This document shows positions 1 to 8,915 of a DNA stretch of 64,000 bases, in pieces. The position numbers and the translations under genes are program-made. The notes under the pieces are model-generated. The model ran no database searches and was not told where the DNA came from. It saw only the letters and a list, made by a program, of their open reading frames with translations. The stretch spans positions 124,001-188,000 of the forward strand of contig CAVYNB010000009.1 in NCBI GenBank assembly GCA_963769745.1. Reading direction: 5' to 3'. This DNA is from JALORV01 sp963769745 (GTDB lineage Bacteria; Pseudomonadota; Gammaproteobacteria; Burkholderiales; Burkholderiaceae_F). Positions within the stretch are counted from its first letter, which is position 1. Each line of letters begins with the position of its first letter.

Positions 1-1154
1 AGCTGGATGTCGATCGGCGCCATCGCCAGGATCAGCCCCGTGAACCCGCCCATCGTGAACACGAAGATGAAGCCGACCGCGAACAGCATCGGCGTCTCGA
101 AAGTCATCGAGCCCTTGTACATCGTCGCGACCCAGTTGAAGACTTTCACGCCGGTCGGAATGGCGATCAGCATCGTCGCGTACATGAAGAAGAGCTGGCC
201 GGTGACCGGCATGCCCGTGGTGAACATGTGGTGTGCCCAGACGATGAACGACAGGATCGCGATCGACGCGGTCGCGTACACCATTGAGGCATAGCCGAAC
301 AGCGGCTTGCGCGCGAACACCGGGATGATCTGGCTGACGATGCCGAAGGCCGGCAGGATCATGATGTAGACCTCGGGGTGCCCGAAGAACCAGAAGATGT
401 GCTGGTACATCACCGGGTCACCGCCACCGGCGGCGTTGAAGAAGCTGGTGCCGAAGTGGCGATCCGTCAGCGTCATCGTGATCGCGCCGGCGAGCACCGG
501 CATCACTGCGATCAGCAGGTACGCGGTGATCAGCCAGGTCCACACGAACATCGGCATCCGCATCAGCGTCAGGCCGGGGGCGCGCATGTTCAGGATGGTC
601 GTGATGATGTTGATCGATCCCATGATCGACGACGCGCCGAGTATGTGCAGCGCGAAGATCGCCATGTCCATGCCCGGCCCCATCTGCACGGTCAGCGGTG
701 CATACAGCGTCCAGCCGGCGGCCGTCGCGCCGCCCGGCACGAAGAACGAGGCAACGACCAGCAGCGCCGCGGGCGGCAGCAGCCAGAAGCTGAAGTTGTT
801 CATGCGCGCGAAGGCCATGTCCGGCGCGCCGATCTGCAACGGCACCATCCAGTTCGCGAAGCCGACGAAGGCCGGCATGATTGCGCCGAACACCATGATG
901 ACGCCGTGCATCGTCGTCAGCTGGTTGAAGAATTCCGGGCGCCAGTACTGCAGGCCGGGCTGGAACAGCTCGAGCCGGATTCCAAGGGCCAGAACGCCAC
1001 CGATGATGAACATCGTGAAGCTGAACCACAGGTACATCGTTCCAATGTCCTTGTGATTCGTGGCATACAGCCAGCGGCGCCAGCCGTGCGGATGATCATG
1101 GGCGTGATCGTGGTCGCCGTGTCCGGCGGTCGGGGTGTGGACTACTGCACTCAT
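1..1154 (-). CDS. ctaD: Cytochrome c oxidase subunit I (partial, 3' end outside window)
   Basis: This is the catalytic subunit of an aa3-type haem-copper oxidase in the inner membrane. It reduces O2 to water and pumps protons. About 384 codons are present; the C-terminus lies beyond the left edge. A His/Asp-rich N-terminus (about residues 11-23) precedes the family opening WLYATNHKDIGTMYL. The haem-ligand segment TMHGVIMVF and the block FGHPEVYIMILPAFGIVS (about residues 257-274), which carries the CuB His, the channel Glu and the cross-linked Tyr, are intact, as is the WAHHMF CuB pair. The ATG at 1154 is the first in-frame Met before the conserved start. It lies just downstream of the subunit II gene, so the two are presumably co-transcribed. 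Confidence 0.97.
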   Translation of the reverse strand, partial: MSAVVHTPTAGHGDHDHAHDHPHGWRRWLYATNHKDIGTMYLWFSFTMFIIGGVLALGIRLELFQPGLQYWRPEFFNQLTTMHGVIMVFGAIMPAFVGFANWMVPLQIGAPDMAFARMNNFSFWLLPPAALLVVASFFVPGGATAAGWTLYAPLTVQMGPGMDMAIFALHILGASSIMGSINIITTILNMRAPGLTLMRMPMFVWTWLITAYLLIAVMPVLAGAITMTLTDRHFGTSFFNAAGGGDPVMYQHIFWFFGHPEVYIMILPAFGIVSQIIPVFARKPLFGYASMVYATASIAILSFIVWAHHMFTTGMPVTGQLFFMYATMLIAIPTGVKVFNWVATMYKGSMTFETPMLFAVGFIFVFTMGGFTGLILAMAPIDIQ

Positions 1155-1190
1155 CGGTACTCCTGATCCTGATCGGATGTGCTGCGACGC

Positions 1191-2324
1191 TTACTTGCGC
1201 GCGGACTTGAACTCGACGGGCTGCACCTCACCCGCCTTGTTGCCCCACGCGTTCTTTGTGTAGGTCGCCACCGCCGCCAACTCGACGTCCGAAAGACCCT
1301 TCCACGACGGCATCGCATTCTTGCCGTTCAGCAGCATCGTGATCTGGTCGCTGGTGCTGACGACCACCTTGCTGCCCGCCAGCGCCGGGAACGCACCCTG
1401 CACGCCCAGCCCGTTTGCCTGGTGACAGGCCTGGCAGTTCGCCTGGTAGACCTTTTCGCCGCGCGCGATCAGCTCGGCGGCGGTCCACTGCTTGGTCGGG
1501 TCATCGGCCGCCGCCGCCATTTGCTGCTGCTTGCCGCTGACCCACTTGCTGTAGTCCTCGGCCGACACCACCTGCACGACGATCGGCATGAACGCGTGGT
1601 CCTTGCCGCACAGTTCGGCGCACTGGCCGCGAAACGTGCCGATCTTCTCGGCGCGGAACCAGGTGTCGCGCGCAAAGCCCGGGATCGCGTCCTGCTTGAC
1701 CGCGAAGGCAGGCACCCACCAGGCATGGATCACGTCGTTGGCGGTCGTGATCACACGCACCTTCTTGTTGACCGGAACGACGAGCGGGTTGTCGACCTCG
1801 ATCAGGTAAGTATTGGTGCGCGGCTCACGCCCTTCGATCTGTGCGACCGGGGTGGCCAGCTGCGACAGGAACGAGATGCCCTCGCCTTCGCCGCGCAGAT
1901 AGTCGTAGCCCCACTTCCACTGGTACCCGGTGACCTTGATCGTGAGGTCCGAGTTGCTCGTGTCCTTCATCGCCACGACCGTTCTCGTCGCCGGCAGCGC
2001 CATGACGATCACGATGAGAAAAGGGATGACGGTCCAGATGATCTCGACGGTGGTGTTCTCATGCCAGTTGGCGGCCACGGCACCCCTGGACTTGCGGTGC
2101 TTCCAGACGGAATAGAACATCACGCTGAACACCGCCACGAAGATGACGGTGCAGATGACCAGCATCAGGTTGTGCAGGCTGTAGATCTCCTGAGCGACCG
2201 GAGTGACCGGCGGCGCCAGGTTGAACCGGCTCTGGATCGCGGCAGCGCTGCCCGCAGCGCCGGTCATCAGGGTCGCCAGCACCGCGCGTGCGCCTGCAAA
2301 TCGATTGAACACTGTCTTGGCCAT
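1191..2324 (-). CDS. coxB: Cytochrome c oxidase subunit II with fused C-terminal cytochrome c domain
   Basis: The subunit accepts electrons at the periplasmic CuA centre and passes them to subunit I. The 377-residue product has a hydrophobic signal region (about 6-27) and two membrane helices (about 53-72 and 95-112). The cupredoxin domain carries the CuA ligands His200, Cys235, Cys239, His243 and Met246 (CAELCGKDHAFM). A monohaem cytochrome c domain follows, with CQACH at 297-301 and a likely axial Met near 338. The fusion makes it caa3-like. I chose the ATG at 2324; an in-frame TTG at 2354 is less likely. ctaD follows after 36 bases. Confidence 0.96.
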   Translation of the reverse strand: MAKTVFNRFAGARAVLATLMTGAAGSAAAIQSRFNLAPPVTPVAQEIYSLHNLMLVICTVIFVAVFSVMFYSVWKHRKSRGAVAANWHENTTVEIIWTVIPFLIVIVMALPATRTVVAMKDTSNSDLTIKVTGYQWKWGYDYLRGEGEGISFLSQLATPVAQIEGREPRTNTYLIEVDNPLVVPVNKKVRVITTANDVIHAWWVPAFAVKQDAIPGFARDTWFRAEKIGTFRGQCAELCGKDHAFMPIVVQVVSAEDYSKWVSGKQQQMAAAADDPTKQWTAAELIARGEKVYQANCQACHQANGLGVQGAFPALAGSKVVVSTSDQITMLLNGKNAMPSWKGLSDVELAAVATYTKNAWGNKAGEVQPVEFKSARK

Positions 2325-2354
2325 TGCCTGTCCGTCTTCCCGGCTTCGAATCAA

Positions 2355-2828
2355 TCACATGCCCCGTGGAGCCGCTCGCCCGAGCGCGGCCCTGATCTCG
2401 CGCCCAAGCGCTGCGCGCCCGACATCCACGAGGTACCGCCCGATCTCGACGCGCTGCCGCGCCGACACCAGTTCCACCCGCACGCCTGTGCCGAGATCGA
2501 CACCGCGTTCCTCCATATCGACCCGCACCCACGGCAGATCGAATACGACCTCCGAACGCCGCGACCCCTCGTGTTTCTCAACGATGAGCCGGCCGTCCCG
2601 TAATTCGATGCGCTCGAAGTCCGCCGCGTGCCGTCCGTAGGCCAGGAAAGCCGCAGCGACGGCCACGATTTCAAGTCCCACGAACGGAAGCACCATCCAT
2701 AGGCCCTGCGCGGCGAAGGCCACCCCGAAGGCGAACGAGACAGCCACCAGTGAAGCGAACACCAGCGCCAACTGCCTCGGGCCTGCTGAACAGTTACGCT
2801 TGATCAACCAGCCATTGGACACGGTCAC
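2355..2828 (-). CDS. DUF2244 family membrane protein
   Basis: This protein of about 157 residues has two adjacent hydrophobic helices near the N-terminus (around QLALVFASLVAVSFAFGVAF and the following LPFVGLEIVAVAAAFLAYG). A soluble C-terminal part contains the pattern RIELRDGRLIVEK. That layout matches DUF2244 proteins, which commonly sit beside cytochrome oxidase genes; their role is unknown. The frame is open to 2885 without a good ATG. The GTG at 2828 has AGGTGGG a few bases upstream and is taken as the start. A second GTG at 2822 is an alternative. The gene is read in the same direction as coxB, 30 bases upstream of it. Confidence 0.8.
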   Translation of the reverse strand: MTVSNGWLIKRNCSAGPRQLALVFASLVAVSFAFGVAFAAQGLWMVLPFVGLEIVAVAAAFLAYGRHAADFERIELRDGRLIVEKHEGSRRSEVVFDLPWVRVDMEERGVDLGTGVRVELVSARQRVEIGRYLVDVGRAALGREIRAALGRAAPRGM

Positions 2829-3027
2829 GCACCCACCTGCCTTCGCGTCGACCGGGTCGGCGCAAAACGGGCGGATTATATGCAAAGCGACGCATCAAGT
2901 CGGCGCTACCGCCAGCGTGCACCCAACCTCCGCCCGATCAGCGGGATGGCACGCACGCGACGCCGCATCCGTGCCGGCCGGACAGGCCCGGCTGCCGCCG
3001 GGCCGGCGCGCCGTTACTCAGCCGGGA

Positions 3028-3522
3028 TTACTCCGCGGGAATTCGCAGGTTCTGACCAGGATAGATCTTGTCCGGATGGCTCAGCATCGGCTTGTTGGCT
3101 TCAAAGATCTTCATGTACGCATTGGCGTTGCCGTAGAACTCCTTGGCGATCTTCGACAGCGTGTCGCCCTTGACGACCGTATAGAACTTCGCTTCCGGCT
3201 GCGACAGGTCGACGGTCATCATGTCCTGCACGCCGGCCACACCGTAGACGTTGCCGGCCGCCAGGATCACTTTCTCCTTCGTGGCCTGGTCCTGGGCGAC
3301 ACCAAAGACCTTGGCCGTGCTGGTCGCCCCGTCGTAGGTGACCGTCAGCGCGGTTACGGTGAGGCCCAGCGTGTTGATGTACTTCTCGATCGCGGTAGCC
3401 GCCTCGAGGTTCGCTTCCGCCAGCGCGGCCGCATCGACCTGCGCAGGTGCAGCCTGGACTTCCTGGACCTTCTTGCCGAACAATTTCTCTCCGGCTTCCT
3501 TGAAAAACGAAATCAGACTCAT
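3028..3522 (-). CDS. lysM: BON and LysM domain protein (YgaU/Kbp-like)
   Basis: The 164-residue cytoplasmic-type protein has no signal peptide. A short amphipathic start (MSLISFFKEAGEKLFGKK) is followed by a BON domain (about 40-105) and a C-terminal LysM domain (about 112-160, beginning FYTVVKGDTLSKIAKEFYG). This matches the E. coli YgaU/Kbp family in size and domain order; Kbp binds K+ and is induced by osmotic stress. The ATG at 3522 is preceded by GGAGG-like sequence (AGTGGAGGAAAG). It looks like a single-gene unit. A GC-rich hairpin (2985-3004) lies just past the stop, without a T-run. Confidence 0.9.
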   Translation of the reverse strand: MSLISFFKEAGEKLFGKKVQEVQAAPAQVDAAALAEANLEAATAIEKYINTLGLTVTALTVTYDGATSTAKVFGVAQDQATKEKVILAAGNVYGVAGVQDMMTVDLSQPEAKFYTVVKGDTLSKIAKEFYGNANAYMKIFEANKPMLSHPDKIYPGQNLRIPAE

Positions 3523-3602
3523 CTTTCCTCCACTCGTTGTTCCCCGCAGGGGGACGATCGGTCGACACGCGGCTCGTATGCACCGCTTACTTAGTCGACA
3601 CT

Positions 3603-4544
3603 TTACTTCCTAATTTCCGACAGGTGCTGACGCAGGGCGTCCACGGTGATGACGCTGCTCCCGGAAGCGCGAGGTGGCGGCTTCCATGCGTGGCCGTACG
3701 CAATTTCGAAGCTCAGGGGGATGCGGCCGGCAGCATCGCGACGAGCCGCGAGTGCCTCCAGCAGGCGCCGCGCCTGTCGGCCCGAAGGCAGCGTCGGCCA
3801 GCGGTCGCTGCGCGGGTTGGCGCCGAGCGACCGGACTTCCGCGATCAGTTCGCGCGGACTGCTGAAGGTGAGGGTCAGCGTTTCCATGTCCATCACGGGC
3901 GTTGCGAAGCCGCTCGCCACCAGCATGTCACCGAAGTCGTGCATGTCGACGAAGGGCATCGGCCGGGTATGCGTCAGGGCATCGGCAGCGGCCGACCTCA
4001 ATTCCCGCAGCGTGTCCGGGCCGAAGCAGCTGAACATCAGCAGCCCGTCGGTCCGCAGCACGCGCTTCCACTCCGGGAAAACCAGATGCGGTGTCGGATG
4101 CCAATGCAGCATGAGGTTCGAAAACAGCAGATCCGCGGTGCCATCCCCGAACGGCAGGCGCGCTCCGTCGGCCACGACCCAGCGAGGCGTGCTGCGCCAC
4201 CAGCGGGACACGCCGAGCGCGCGCTGCTGCTCGGCCAGACCGGCGCGCGCCATCGCGGCCGACAGTTCGATACCGGTCCATGTCGACTGCGGGTACAGCG
4301 CCTGCAGGCCTGCGCGTGAACGCCCCAGTCCGCAGCCGACATCCAGCATCTGGCGGGGATCGAGCCGGATGTAGTCGAGCCGGCTCAGCAACCGCTGCTC
4401 GACCTCGCGCAGCAGTACATCGCGCACTGCAATCCGCCCGACGCGCTGATCGAACTGCCGTGCCACCGTTTCGGTGCGTGCCGGCACGCGCGGCGGCGCC
4501 ATGATCGTGGGCGTGAGTTCAGACGTTCCCGGGCCGAGCGGCAT
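3603..4544 (-). CDS. bioC: BioC-like SAM-dependent methyltransferase
   Basis: A class I methyltransferase of about 313 residues. Motif I is MLDVGCGLGRSRAGL, followed by the acidic GIELSAAM strand end and a LLFSNLMLHW motif IV region, which fits the malonyl-ACP O-methyltransferase (BioC) family of biotin synthesis. The position beside comF and trmL is the usual one in Betaproteobacteria. The frame is open to 4616; the ATG at 4544 is used here, but the ATG at 4502, immediately before VPARTETVARQFDQR, is equally possible. Neither has a clear ribosome binding site. It is transcribed away from comF. A generic methyltransferase of another pathway cannot be excluded. Confidence 0.75.
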   Translation of the reverse strand: MPLGPGTSELTPTIMAPPRVPARTETVARQFDQRVGRIAVRDVLLREVEQRLLSRLDYIRLDPRQMLDVGCGLGRSRAGLQALYPQSTWTGIELSAAMARAGLAEQQRALGVSRWWRSTPRWVVADGARLPFGDGTADLLFSNLMLHWHPTPHLVFPEWKRVLRTDGLLMFSCFGPDTLRELRSAAADALTHTRPMPFVDMHDFGDMLVASGFATPVMDMETLTLTFSSPRELIAEVRSLGANPRSDRWPTLPSGRQARRLLEALAARRDAAGRIPLSFEIAYGHAWKPPPRASGSSVITVDALRQHLSEIRK

Positions 4545-4665
4545 GATGCGGGCCAGTATAGGTCGACGCTCCAGGGGTTCGCGCTGCAGGCGTCTGCGTT
4601 CGAGAGTCACGGCCACGCATCCGGCTGCGGTCGCTCGGACGACCAGGGATCGCTAAGCTGCGCGG

Positions 4666-5370
4666 ATGCAGACAGGGTCATCTCAGCATCTCGACACTCG
4701 GCCCGCTCGGGCCGGCTGGATCGCGCCGCGGTGTGTCGTCTGTGCCCTGGCCCCGGGTTCGCCGCTGTGTGAGGGCTGCGAGCGGGACTTCTTCGCACGC
4801 GAGGCGGTCCGGTGCGAACGCTGCGCCATCAGGCTTGGCAACGCATGGACGGGCTGCTGCGGGCACTGCCTGGCGGAGCCTCCGCACTTCGACGCGACCA
4901 CGGCGCTGGCCGACTACGTTGCGCCTGTCTCGGGGATGATTGCCGCGTTGAAGTTCGGTGCAAGACTCGATCTGGCCGAAGCCTTTGCGCGCCTGCTCGC
5001 CGCGCGCGAGCCCGGGCCTGTGGCCGATCTCGTCGTGGCAGTGCCCTTGTCGTTCGAACGCGAGAGTGCACGCGGCTTCAACCAGTCACTGGAGATCGCG
5101 CGGCGCTTTGCCCGGCTCACAGGCGCCACGATGGCCGAGCGCACGCTGCTCCGGGTGCGACATACGCCGCCGCAGCAGTCACTGGCGCGCGAGGCTCGTC
5201 GACGCAATGTCCGCGGCGCGTTCGGCGTTTCCGGAGATGTGCGGGGCGCCCGACTCATCGTGGTCGACGATGTGATGACCACCGGCAGCACGCTGAACGA
5301 GATTGCCGACACGCTGAAGCGCGCCGGCGCTGCGCGTGTCGTCAATCGGGTCGTCGCACGGACTCCCTGA
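4666..5370 (+). CDS. comF: ComF family protein (double zinc ribbon plus phosphoribosyltransferase fold)
   Basis: The 234-residue ComF-type protein is associated with DNA uptake and recombination of incoming single-stranded DNA. The N-terminus has paired cysteines (CVVC, CEGC, CERC, CGHC between about residues 23 and 66) that fit a double zinc ribbon. The C-terminal PRTase fold carries the PRPP-binding motif LIVVDDVMTTGSTLNE (about 198-213). It is divergent from bioC with a short shared promoter region, and trmL follows 16 bases later, so comF-trmL is probably one transcript. Confidence 0.92.
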   Translation: MQTGSSQHLDTRPARAGWIAPRCVVCALAPGSPLCEGCERDFFAREAVRCERCAIRLGNAWTGCCGHCLAEPPHFDATTALADYVAPVSGMIAALKFGARLDLAEAFARLLAAREPGPVADLVVAVPLSFERESARGFNQSLEIARRFARLTGATMAERTLLRVRHTPPQQSLAREARRRNVRGAFGVSGDVRGARLIVVDDVMTTGSTLNEIADTLKRAGAARVVNRVVARTP

Positions 5371-5386
5371 GTTGGCGGCTGAGACG

Positions 5387-5857
5387 ATGTTCAACGTCGT
5401 TCTGGTCGAGCCGGAAATTCCTCCGAATACCGGCAATGTCATTCGTCTGTGCGCCAATGCCGGCGCACGGCTGCATCTGGTCGGGCCGCTCGGCTTTGAC
5501 CTGTCGGACAAGCAGTTGCGCCGCGCGGGGCTCGACTATCACGAATACGCCGACATGCGCGTGCATGCGAGCTTCGATGCGCTGCTCGCGCAGGAGCATC
5601 CCGTGGCCACGCGCATGTTCTGTTGCACTACGCGCGCCGAACGACATCATGCCGACGTGGCGTTCGAGCCCGGCGACTGGCTGGTGTTCGGAGCCGAGTC
5701 GCGCGGGCTCGACGAATCGCTGCGCGGTCGGTTCCCTCCGACCCAGCGCCTGCGCCTGCCGATGCGAGCCGGCAACCGCAGCATCAACCTGTCGAATGCA
5801 GTCGCCATCGTCGTCTATGAAGCCTGGCGACAGCAGCGCTTTGAAGGCGGCGCCTGA
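5387..5857 (+). CDS. trmL: tRNA (cytidine(34)-2'-O)-methyltransferase
   Basis: The 156-residue SPOUT-class enzyme 2'-O-methylates the wobble base of tRNA-Leu isoacceptors. Family signatures are LVEPEIPPNTGNVIRLCAN at the start, FGAESRGL in the middle and MRAGNRSINLSNAVAIV in the C-terminal trefoil knot that binds SAM. Length is normal for the family. The ATG at 5387 is chosen because it begins directly with the conserved MFNVVLVEP; the frame is open upstream but overlaps comF. Confidence 0.95.
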   Translation: MFNVVLVEPEIPPNTGNVIRLCANAGARLHLVGPLGFDLSDKQLRRAGLDYHEYADMRVHASFDALLAQEHPVATRMFCCTTRAERHHADVAFEPGDWLVFGAESRGLDESLRGRFPPTQRLRLPMRAGNRSINLSNAVAIVVYEAWRQQRFEGGA

Positions 5858-5894
5858 GGGGTCGTGCGAGTGAGGCGTCCGTGGCAGGCGCGGG

Positions 5895-6491
5895 TCAGCT
5901 GCGCCCGGGCTCTATCTTTGGAGGGTGGCTACGGCTCATCTGGATCGCGTGCAGGTCCAGACGGTCGAGCAGGAGTTCCGGCGTGTGATCGACGATCAGC
6001 AGATCCCAGTGTTCGGGCCGGATGAAACCCTCGGCGGCGCAGTGCCGAAGAAAATCAAGCAGCCGGTCAAAGTAACCCTCGATGTTCAGGATGCCCACCG
6101 GCTTGGACTGCAGTTGCAGCTGCAGCCACGTGACCATCTCGAACATCTCTTCAAGCGTGCCGTAGCCGCCGGGCAGCACGATGAAGGCATCGCTGCGATC
6201 GGCCATCGCGCGCTTGCGCTCGTGCATCGATTCGACGACATGCAGTTCGGTCAGGCCGCGATGGGCGACTTCCGGGCGCATCAGGTGGCGCGGAATGATG
6301 CCGATAATGCGGCCGCGTTGCGCGAGTGTTTCGTCGGCGAGCGCCCCCATCATGCCGACATGGCCGCCGCCGTAGACCACGGTCATCGAGCGCCGCGCCA
6401 GCACCTGCGCCAGCTCGCGCACGGCCGCGATGTATTCCGGTCGCTCTCCGGCCTGCGAACCGCAGAACACGCAAACGGCAGCCAGCGTCAT
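5895..6491 (-). CDS. LOG family protein (cytokinin-type nucleoside 5'-monophosphate phosphoribohydrolase)
   Basis: The 198-residue Rossmann-like protein belongs to the LOG/TIGR00730 family. It starts CVFCGSQAGERPEY and has the catalytic signature PGGYGTLEEMFEMVTW (about 107-122). Family members cleave the N-glycosidic bond of nucleoside monophosphates; the physiological substrate in Betaproteobacteria is uncertain. The start ATG overlaps the gpsA stop by four bases (ATGA), so it is translationally coupled to gpsA and is the last gene of the secB-gpsA unit. It converges with trmL. Confidence 0.9.
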   Translation of the reverse strand: MTLAAVCVFCGSQAGERPEYIAAVRELAQVLARRSMTVVYGGGHVGMMGALADETLAQRGRIIGIIPRHLMRPEVAHRGLTELHVVESMHERKRAMADRSDAFIVLPGGYGTLEEMFEMVTWLQLQLQSKPVGILNIEGYFDRLLDFLRHCAAEGFIRPEHWDLLIVDHTPELLLDRLDLHAIQMSRSHPPKIEPGRS

Positions 6492-7492
6492 TGCCCCTCG
6501 CTTTCCCGCTTGGGATCGCGCGCGAGCAGGCGTTCGAGCGCCTGGCGCGGCGTAGCGCCGCCCGACAGCACAACACAGACCGCCTCGGTGATCGGCATCT
6601 GCACGCCGGCTTCGCGCGCGCGTGCCAGCACGGCGGGAGCGGAGCGCACGCCCTCGGCGACATGTCCGAGTTCGTCGACAGCCTGCGAGATCGAACGCCC
6701 GCGGCCGAGCGCAAGGCCGACCTGCCGGTTGCGCGACAGATCCCCGGTCGCCGTCAGGATCAGGTCGCCGACGCCCGTGAGGCCCATGAAGGTTTCGGGA
6801 CGGGCGCCGAGAGCGACGCCGAGCCGCGTCATTTCCGCCAGTCCGCGCGTGATCAATGCGGCACGCGCGTTGAGACCGAGTTCGAGGGCGTCACTGATAC
6901 CGGTGGCGATGGCAAGCACGTTCTTGACCGTACCCCCGACCTCGACACCGACCACATCCGCAGTGGAATAGATGCGCAGCGCGCCACCGTGCAGCGCACC
7001 CGTGACGTGCTCGCAGAATCCGCTGCTGCCGGCCACGGTCAGCGCGGTCGGCAATCCACGCGCCACCTCGAGCGCAAAGCTCGGACCGGAGAGCGGCCCG
7101 CTGCGATCGACCGCAGCGGGCCACGTGCGTGCCACGACTTCATGGGCCAGCAGATGCTCGGTTTCCTCGAAGCCTTTGCAAAGCCATGCCACCGGGCTGC
7201 GCGTGTCCAGGACGGCGAGCCGCTGGCTCATTTCGCGCAGTGCACGTGTCGGCGTCGCGACGATGATCAGTCCACCGGTCGCATGGGCCACGGCCTCATC
7301 GAAGCCGTCGGTCACCGAGAGTGCGGGCGGGAACGTGATTCCGGCGAGATAGCGTCGGTTGCTGTGCGCGGCGCGCATGTCGCCGACCTGCGCCGCGTCG
7401 CGCGCCTGCAGCACGACGTCGTGCCGTGTCCCGAGCGCACAAGCAATCGCCGTGCCCCACGCGCCTGCGCCGAGCACCGCGATGTTCATCAT
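6488..7492 (-). CDS. gpsA: Glycerol-3-phosphate dehydrogenase [NAD(P)+]
   Basis: The enzyme reduces dihydroxyacetone phosphate to sn-glycerol 3-phosphate for phospholipid synthesis in the cytoplasm. The 334-residue product begins MMNIAVLGAGAWGTAIA, an NAD-binding Rossmann motif. It has the GLAEMTRLG and TFMGLTGVGDLILTATG segments typical of GpsA, including the substrate-site Lys in VGGTVKNVLAIA. Family length is 330-340. It lies 4 bases downstream of secB, the usual arrangement in this group. Confidence 0.97.
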   Translation of the reverse strand: MMNIAVLGAGAWGTAIACALGTRHDVVLQARDAAQVGDMRAAHSNRRYLAGITFPPALSVTDGFDEAVAHATGGLIIVATPTRALREMSQRLAVLDTRSPVAWLCKGFEETEHLLAHEVVARTWPAAVDRSGPLSGPSFALEVARGLPTALTVAGSSGFCEHVTGALHGGALRIYSTADVVGVEVGGTVKNVLAIATGISDALELGLNARAALITRGLAEMTRLGVALGARPETFMGLTGVGDLILTATGDLSRNRQVGLALGRGRSISQAVDELGHVAEGVRSAPAVLARAREAGVQMPITEAVCVVLSGGATPRQALERLLARDPKRESEGQ

Positions 7493-7496
7493 GCCC

Positions 7497-8015
7497 TCAG
7501 GCGTTGGCGGCGCCGTTGCCGTTCGCGGGGAGCGGTGCCGCGGACGGCTGTCCCGTCGCCTGCTGTGCCAGGGCGGCGAGCCGCTGCTGATAGAACGCCT
7601 CGAAGTTGATCTCGGCCAGGTGAATCGGCGGCAAGCCAGTGCGGCTGATCAGATCGGCGATGTTCGAGCGCAGATAGGGGTAGACGATGCCAGGGCAGAC
7701 GATGCCGAGGATCGGGGGCCGCTGCTCGGCGGGAATGTTGCGTATCTCGAAGATGCCTGCCTGCTTGCCTTCGACCAGGAACAGAACCTTGTCCTTCACC
7801 TTGGCAGTCACCGTCACACGCACGACGACTTCATGCAGCGCTTCGATGACCGGCGCGTCCGACACTTCGAGCTGGACATCGACCTTCGGAGCTTCGTTTT
7901 CCAGAAAGACGGTCGGCGCATTGGGCATTTCGAGCGAGGCGTCCTTCAGGTAAACGCGCTGCACCTGGAACACGGGCTGTGTGCCTGCCGCGGTCGCGGG
8001 GGAGGTATCGGTCAT
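7497..8015 (-). CDS. secB: Protein-export chaperone SecB
   Basis: The 172-residue tetrameric chaperone keeps preproteins unfolded and delivers them to SecA. Conserved SecB segments are visible: FQVQRVYLKDASLE, VVRVTVTAKV, LFLVEGKQAGIF and CPGIVYPYLRSNIADLISR. The C-terminus is rich in Ala, Pro and Asn. The ATG at 8015 has AGGA seven bases upstream; an in-frame TTG at 8030 has no such site. It is followed directly by gpsA and preceded by grxC and a rhodanese gene on the same strand. Confidence 0.96.
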   Translation of the reverse strand: MTDTSPATAAGTQPVFQVQRVYLKDASLEMPNAPTVFLENEAPKVDVQLEVSDAPVIEALHEVVVRVTVTAKVKDKVLFLVEGKQAGIFEIRNIPAEQRPPILGIVCPGIVYPYLRSNIADLISRTGLPPIHLAEINFEAFYQQRLAALAQQATGQPSAAPLPANGNGAANA

Positions 8016-8095
8016 GGAGATTCCTGGCAAGTCCTCGGCGACGGCGCCGCCTCGGCGATGGGTTGAAATTCTTAACTCTCGGAAGCGAGCCCGGG

Positions 8096-8353
8096 TTACT
8101 GGGACAGGAGTGGCGTCAACTTGCCCTCGCGGTCAAGCGCTGACAGATCGTCGAACCCGCCAACATGGGTTTCGCCGATGAAAATCTGGGGCACGGTGCG
8201 CCGGCCCGTGCGCTCGACCATTTCATCGCGCCGCGCCGGCTCGAGGTCGACGCGGACTTTCTCGATCGCGGTAACGCCCCGGGCCTTCAGCAACGCCTCG
8301 GCGCGCTGGCAGTACGGGCACACGCCTGTGCTGTACATCAGGACTTGGGTCAT
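8096..8353 (-). CDS. grxC: Glutaredoxin 3
   Basis: The 85-residue thioredoxin-fold oxidoreductase reduces disulfides with glutathione. The dithiol active site CPYC is at residues 12-15, the cis-proline loop is RRTVPQIFIG, and the GSH-binding HVGGFDDLSALD segment follows. The size is standard for GrxC. It sits between the rhodanese gene and secB, all read leftwards, consistent with an operon. Confidence 0.95.
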   Translation of the reverse strand: MTQVLMYSTGVCPYCQRAEALLKARGVTAIEKVRVDLEPARRDEMVERTGRRTVPQIFIGETHVGGFDDLSALDREGKLTPLLSQ

Positions 8354-8372
8354 GCATCACTCCGGTGTTTCA

Positions 8373-8774
8373 TCAGCTGCGCAGTGGCAGGCCAGCCTCA
8401 CGCCAGGCTGCAACGCCTCCGCCGAGCACGAACACGTCACTGAAACCCTGACTGCGCAGCAATGCCGCGGTCCGGCCTGCGCTCGTGCCGGTCGCACATA
8501 CCAGCAACACGGGCTTTTCCTTCTTCAGCTCCGTCAGCCGGGCACTCATCGCGGCCGCCGGCACGTTGCGCGCATTCGGCAAGGTCCCCTTCGCAAAATC
8601 CTCGGCACTTCTCAGATCGACGATCTGGGGATTCTTCGAATTGATCAACTGCGTCGCCTGCAGCGTGGACAGCGCCGGGCCGCTGGCCCGCGCGCGCACA
8701 AACGGCCAGACGAGCATCGCGCCACTGACGAATGCCACGGCGATCAGAAGAAGGTTGTCGATGAAGAATTGCAC
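8373..8774 (-). CDS. Membrane-anchored rhodanese-like sulfurtransferase
   Basis: A product of about 133 residues with one N-terminal membrane helix (VQFFIDNLLLIAVAFVSGAM) and a single rhodanese domain. The active-site Cys is in VLLVCATGTSAGR, followed by the GGGVAAWREAGLP signature. Such proteins sit upstream of grxC-secB in many Betaproteobacteria; the sulfur substrate is unknown. No ATG is available near the expected start. The GTG at 8774 places the start directly at the membrane helix; its ribosome binding site is weak, so the start is uncertain. It is divergent from gpmA. Confidence 0.85.
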   Translation of the reverse strand: MQFFIDNLLLIAVAFVSGAMLVWPFVRARASGPALSTLQATQLINSKNPQIVDLRSAEDFAKGTLPNARNVPAAAMSARLTELKKEKPVLLVCATGTSAGRTAALLRSQGFSDVFVLGGGVAAWREAGLPLRS

Positions 8775-8915
8775 GGTGCGGCCGATGGGATGAGAGTGGG
8801 GACCATTGCCCCGATGTTTGCTGACCTGCAGTGCCGCAGCGCCGGCGAAAAGCGTCGGATTATAGAATACGTGCCCCGACGAAGCACCGTCCCCGCCTCC
8901 CTCCCCGCTCCAGTC

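Noticed and set aside
1179..2603. A 474-codon open frame on the plus strand opposite coxB
   Set aside because: It is rich in His, Arg and Asp, has no family motif and mirrors the codon bias of coxB on the other strand. Long antisense frames are expected at this GC content.
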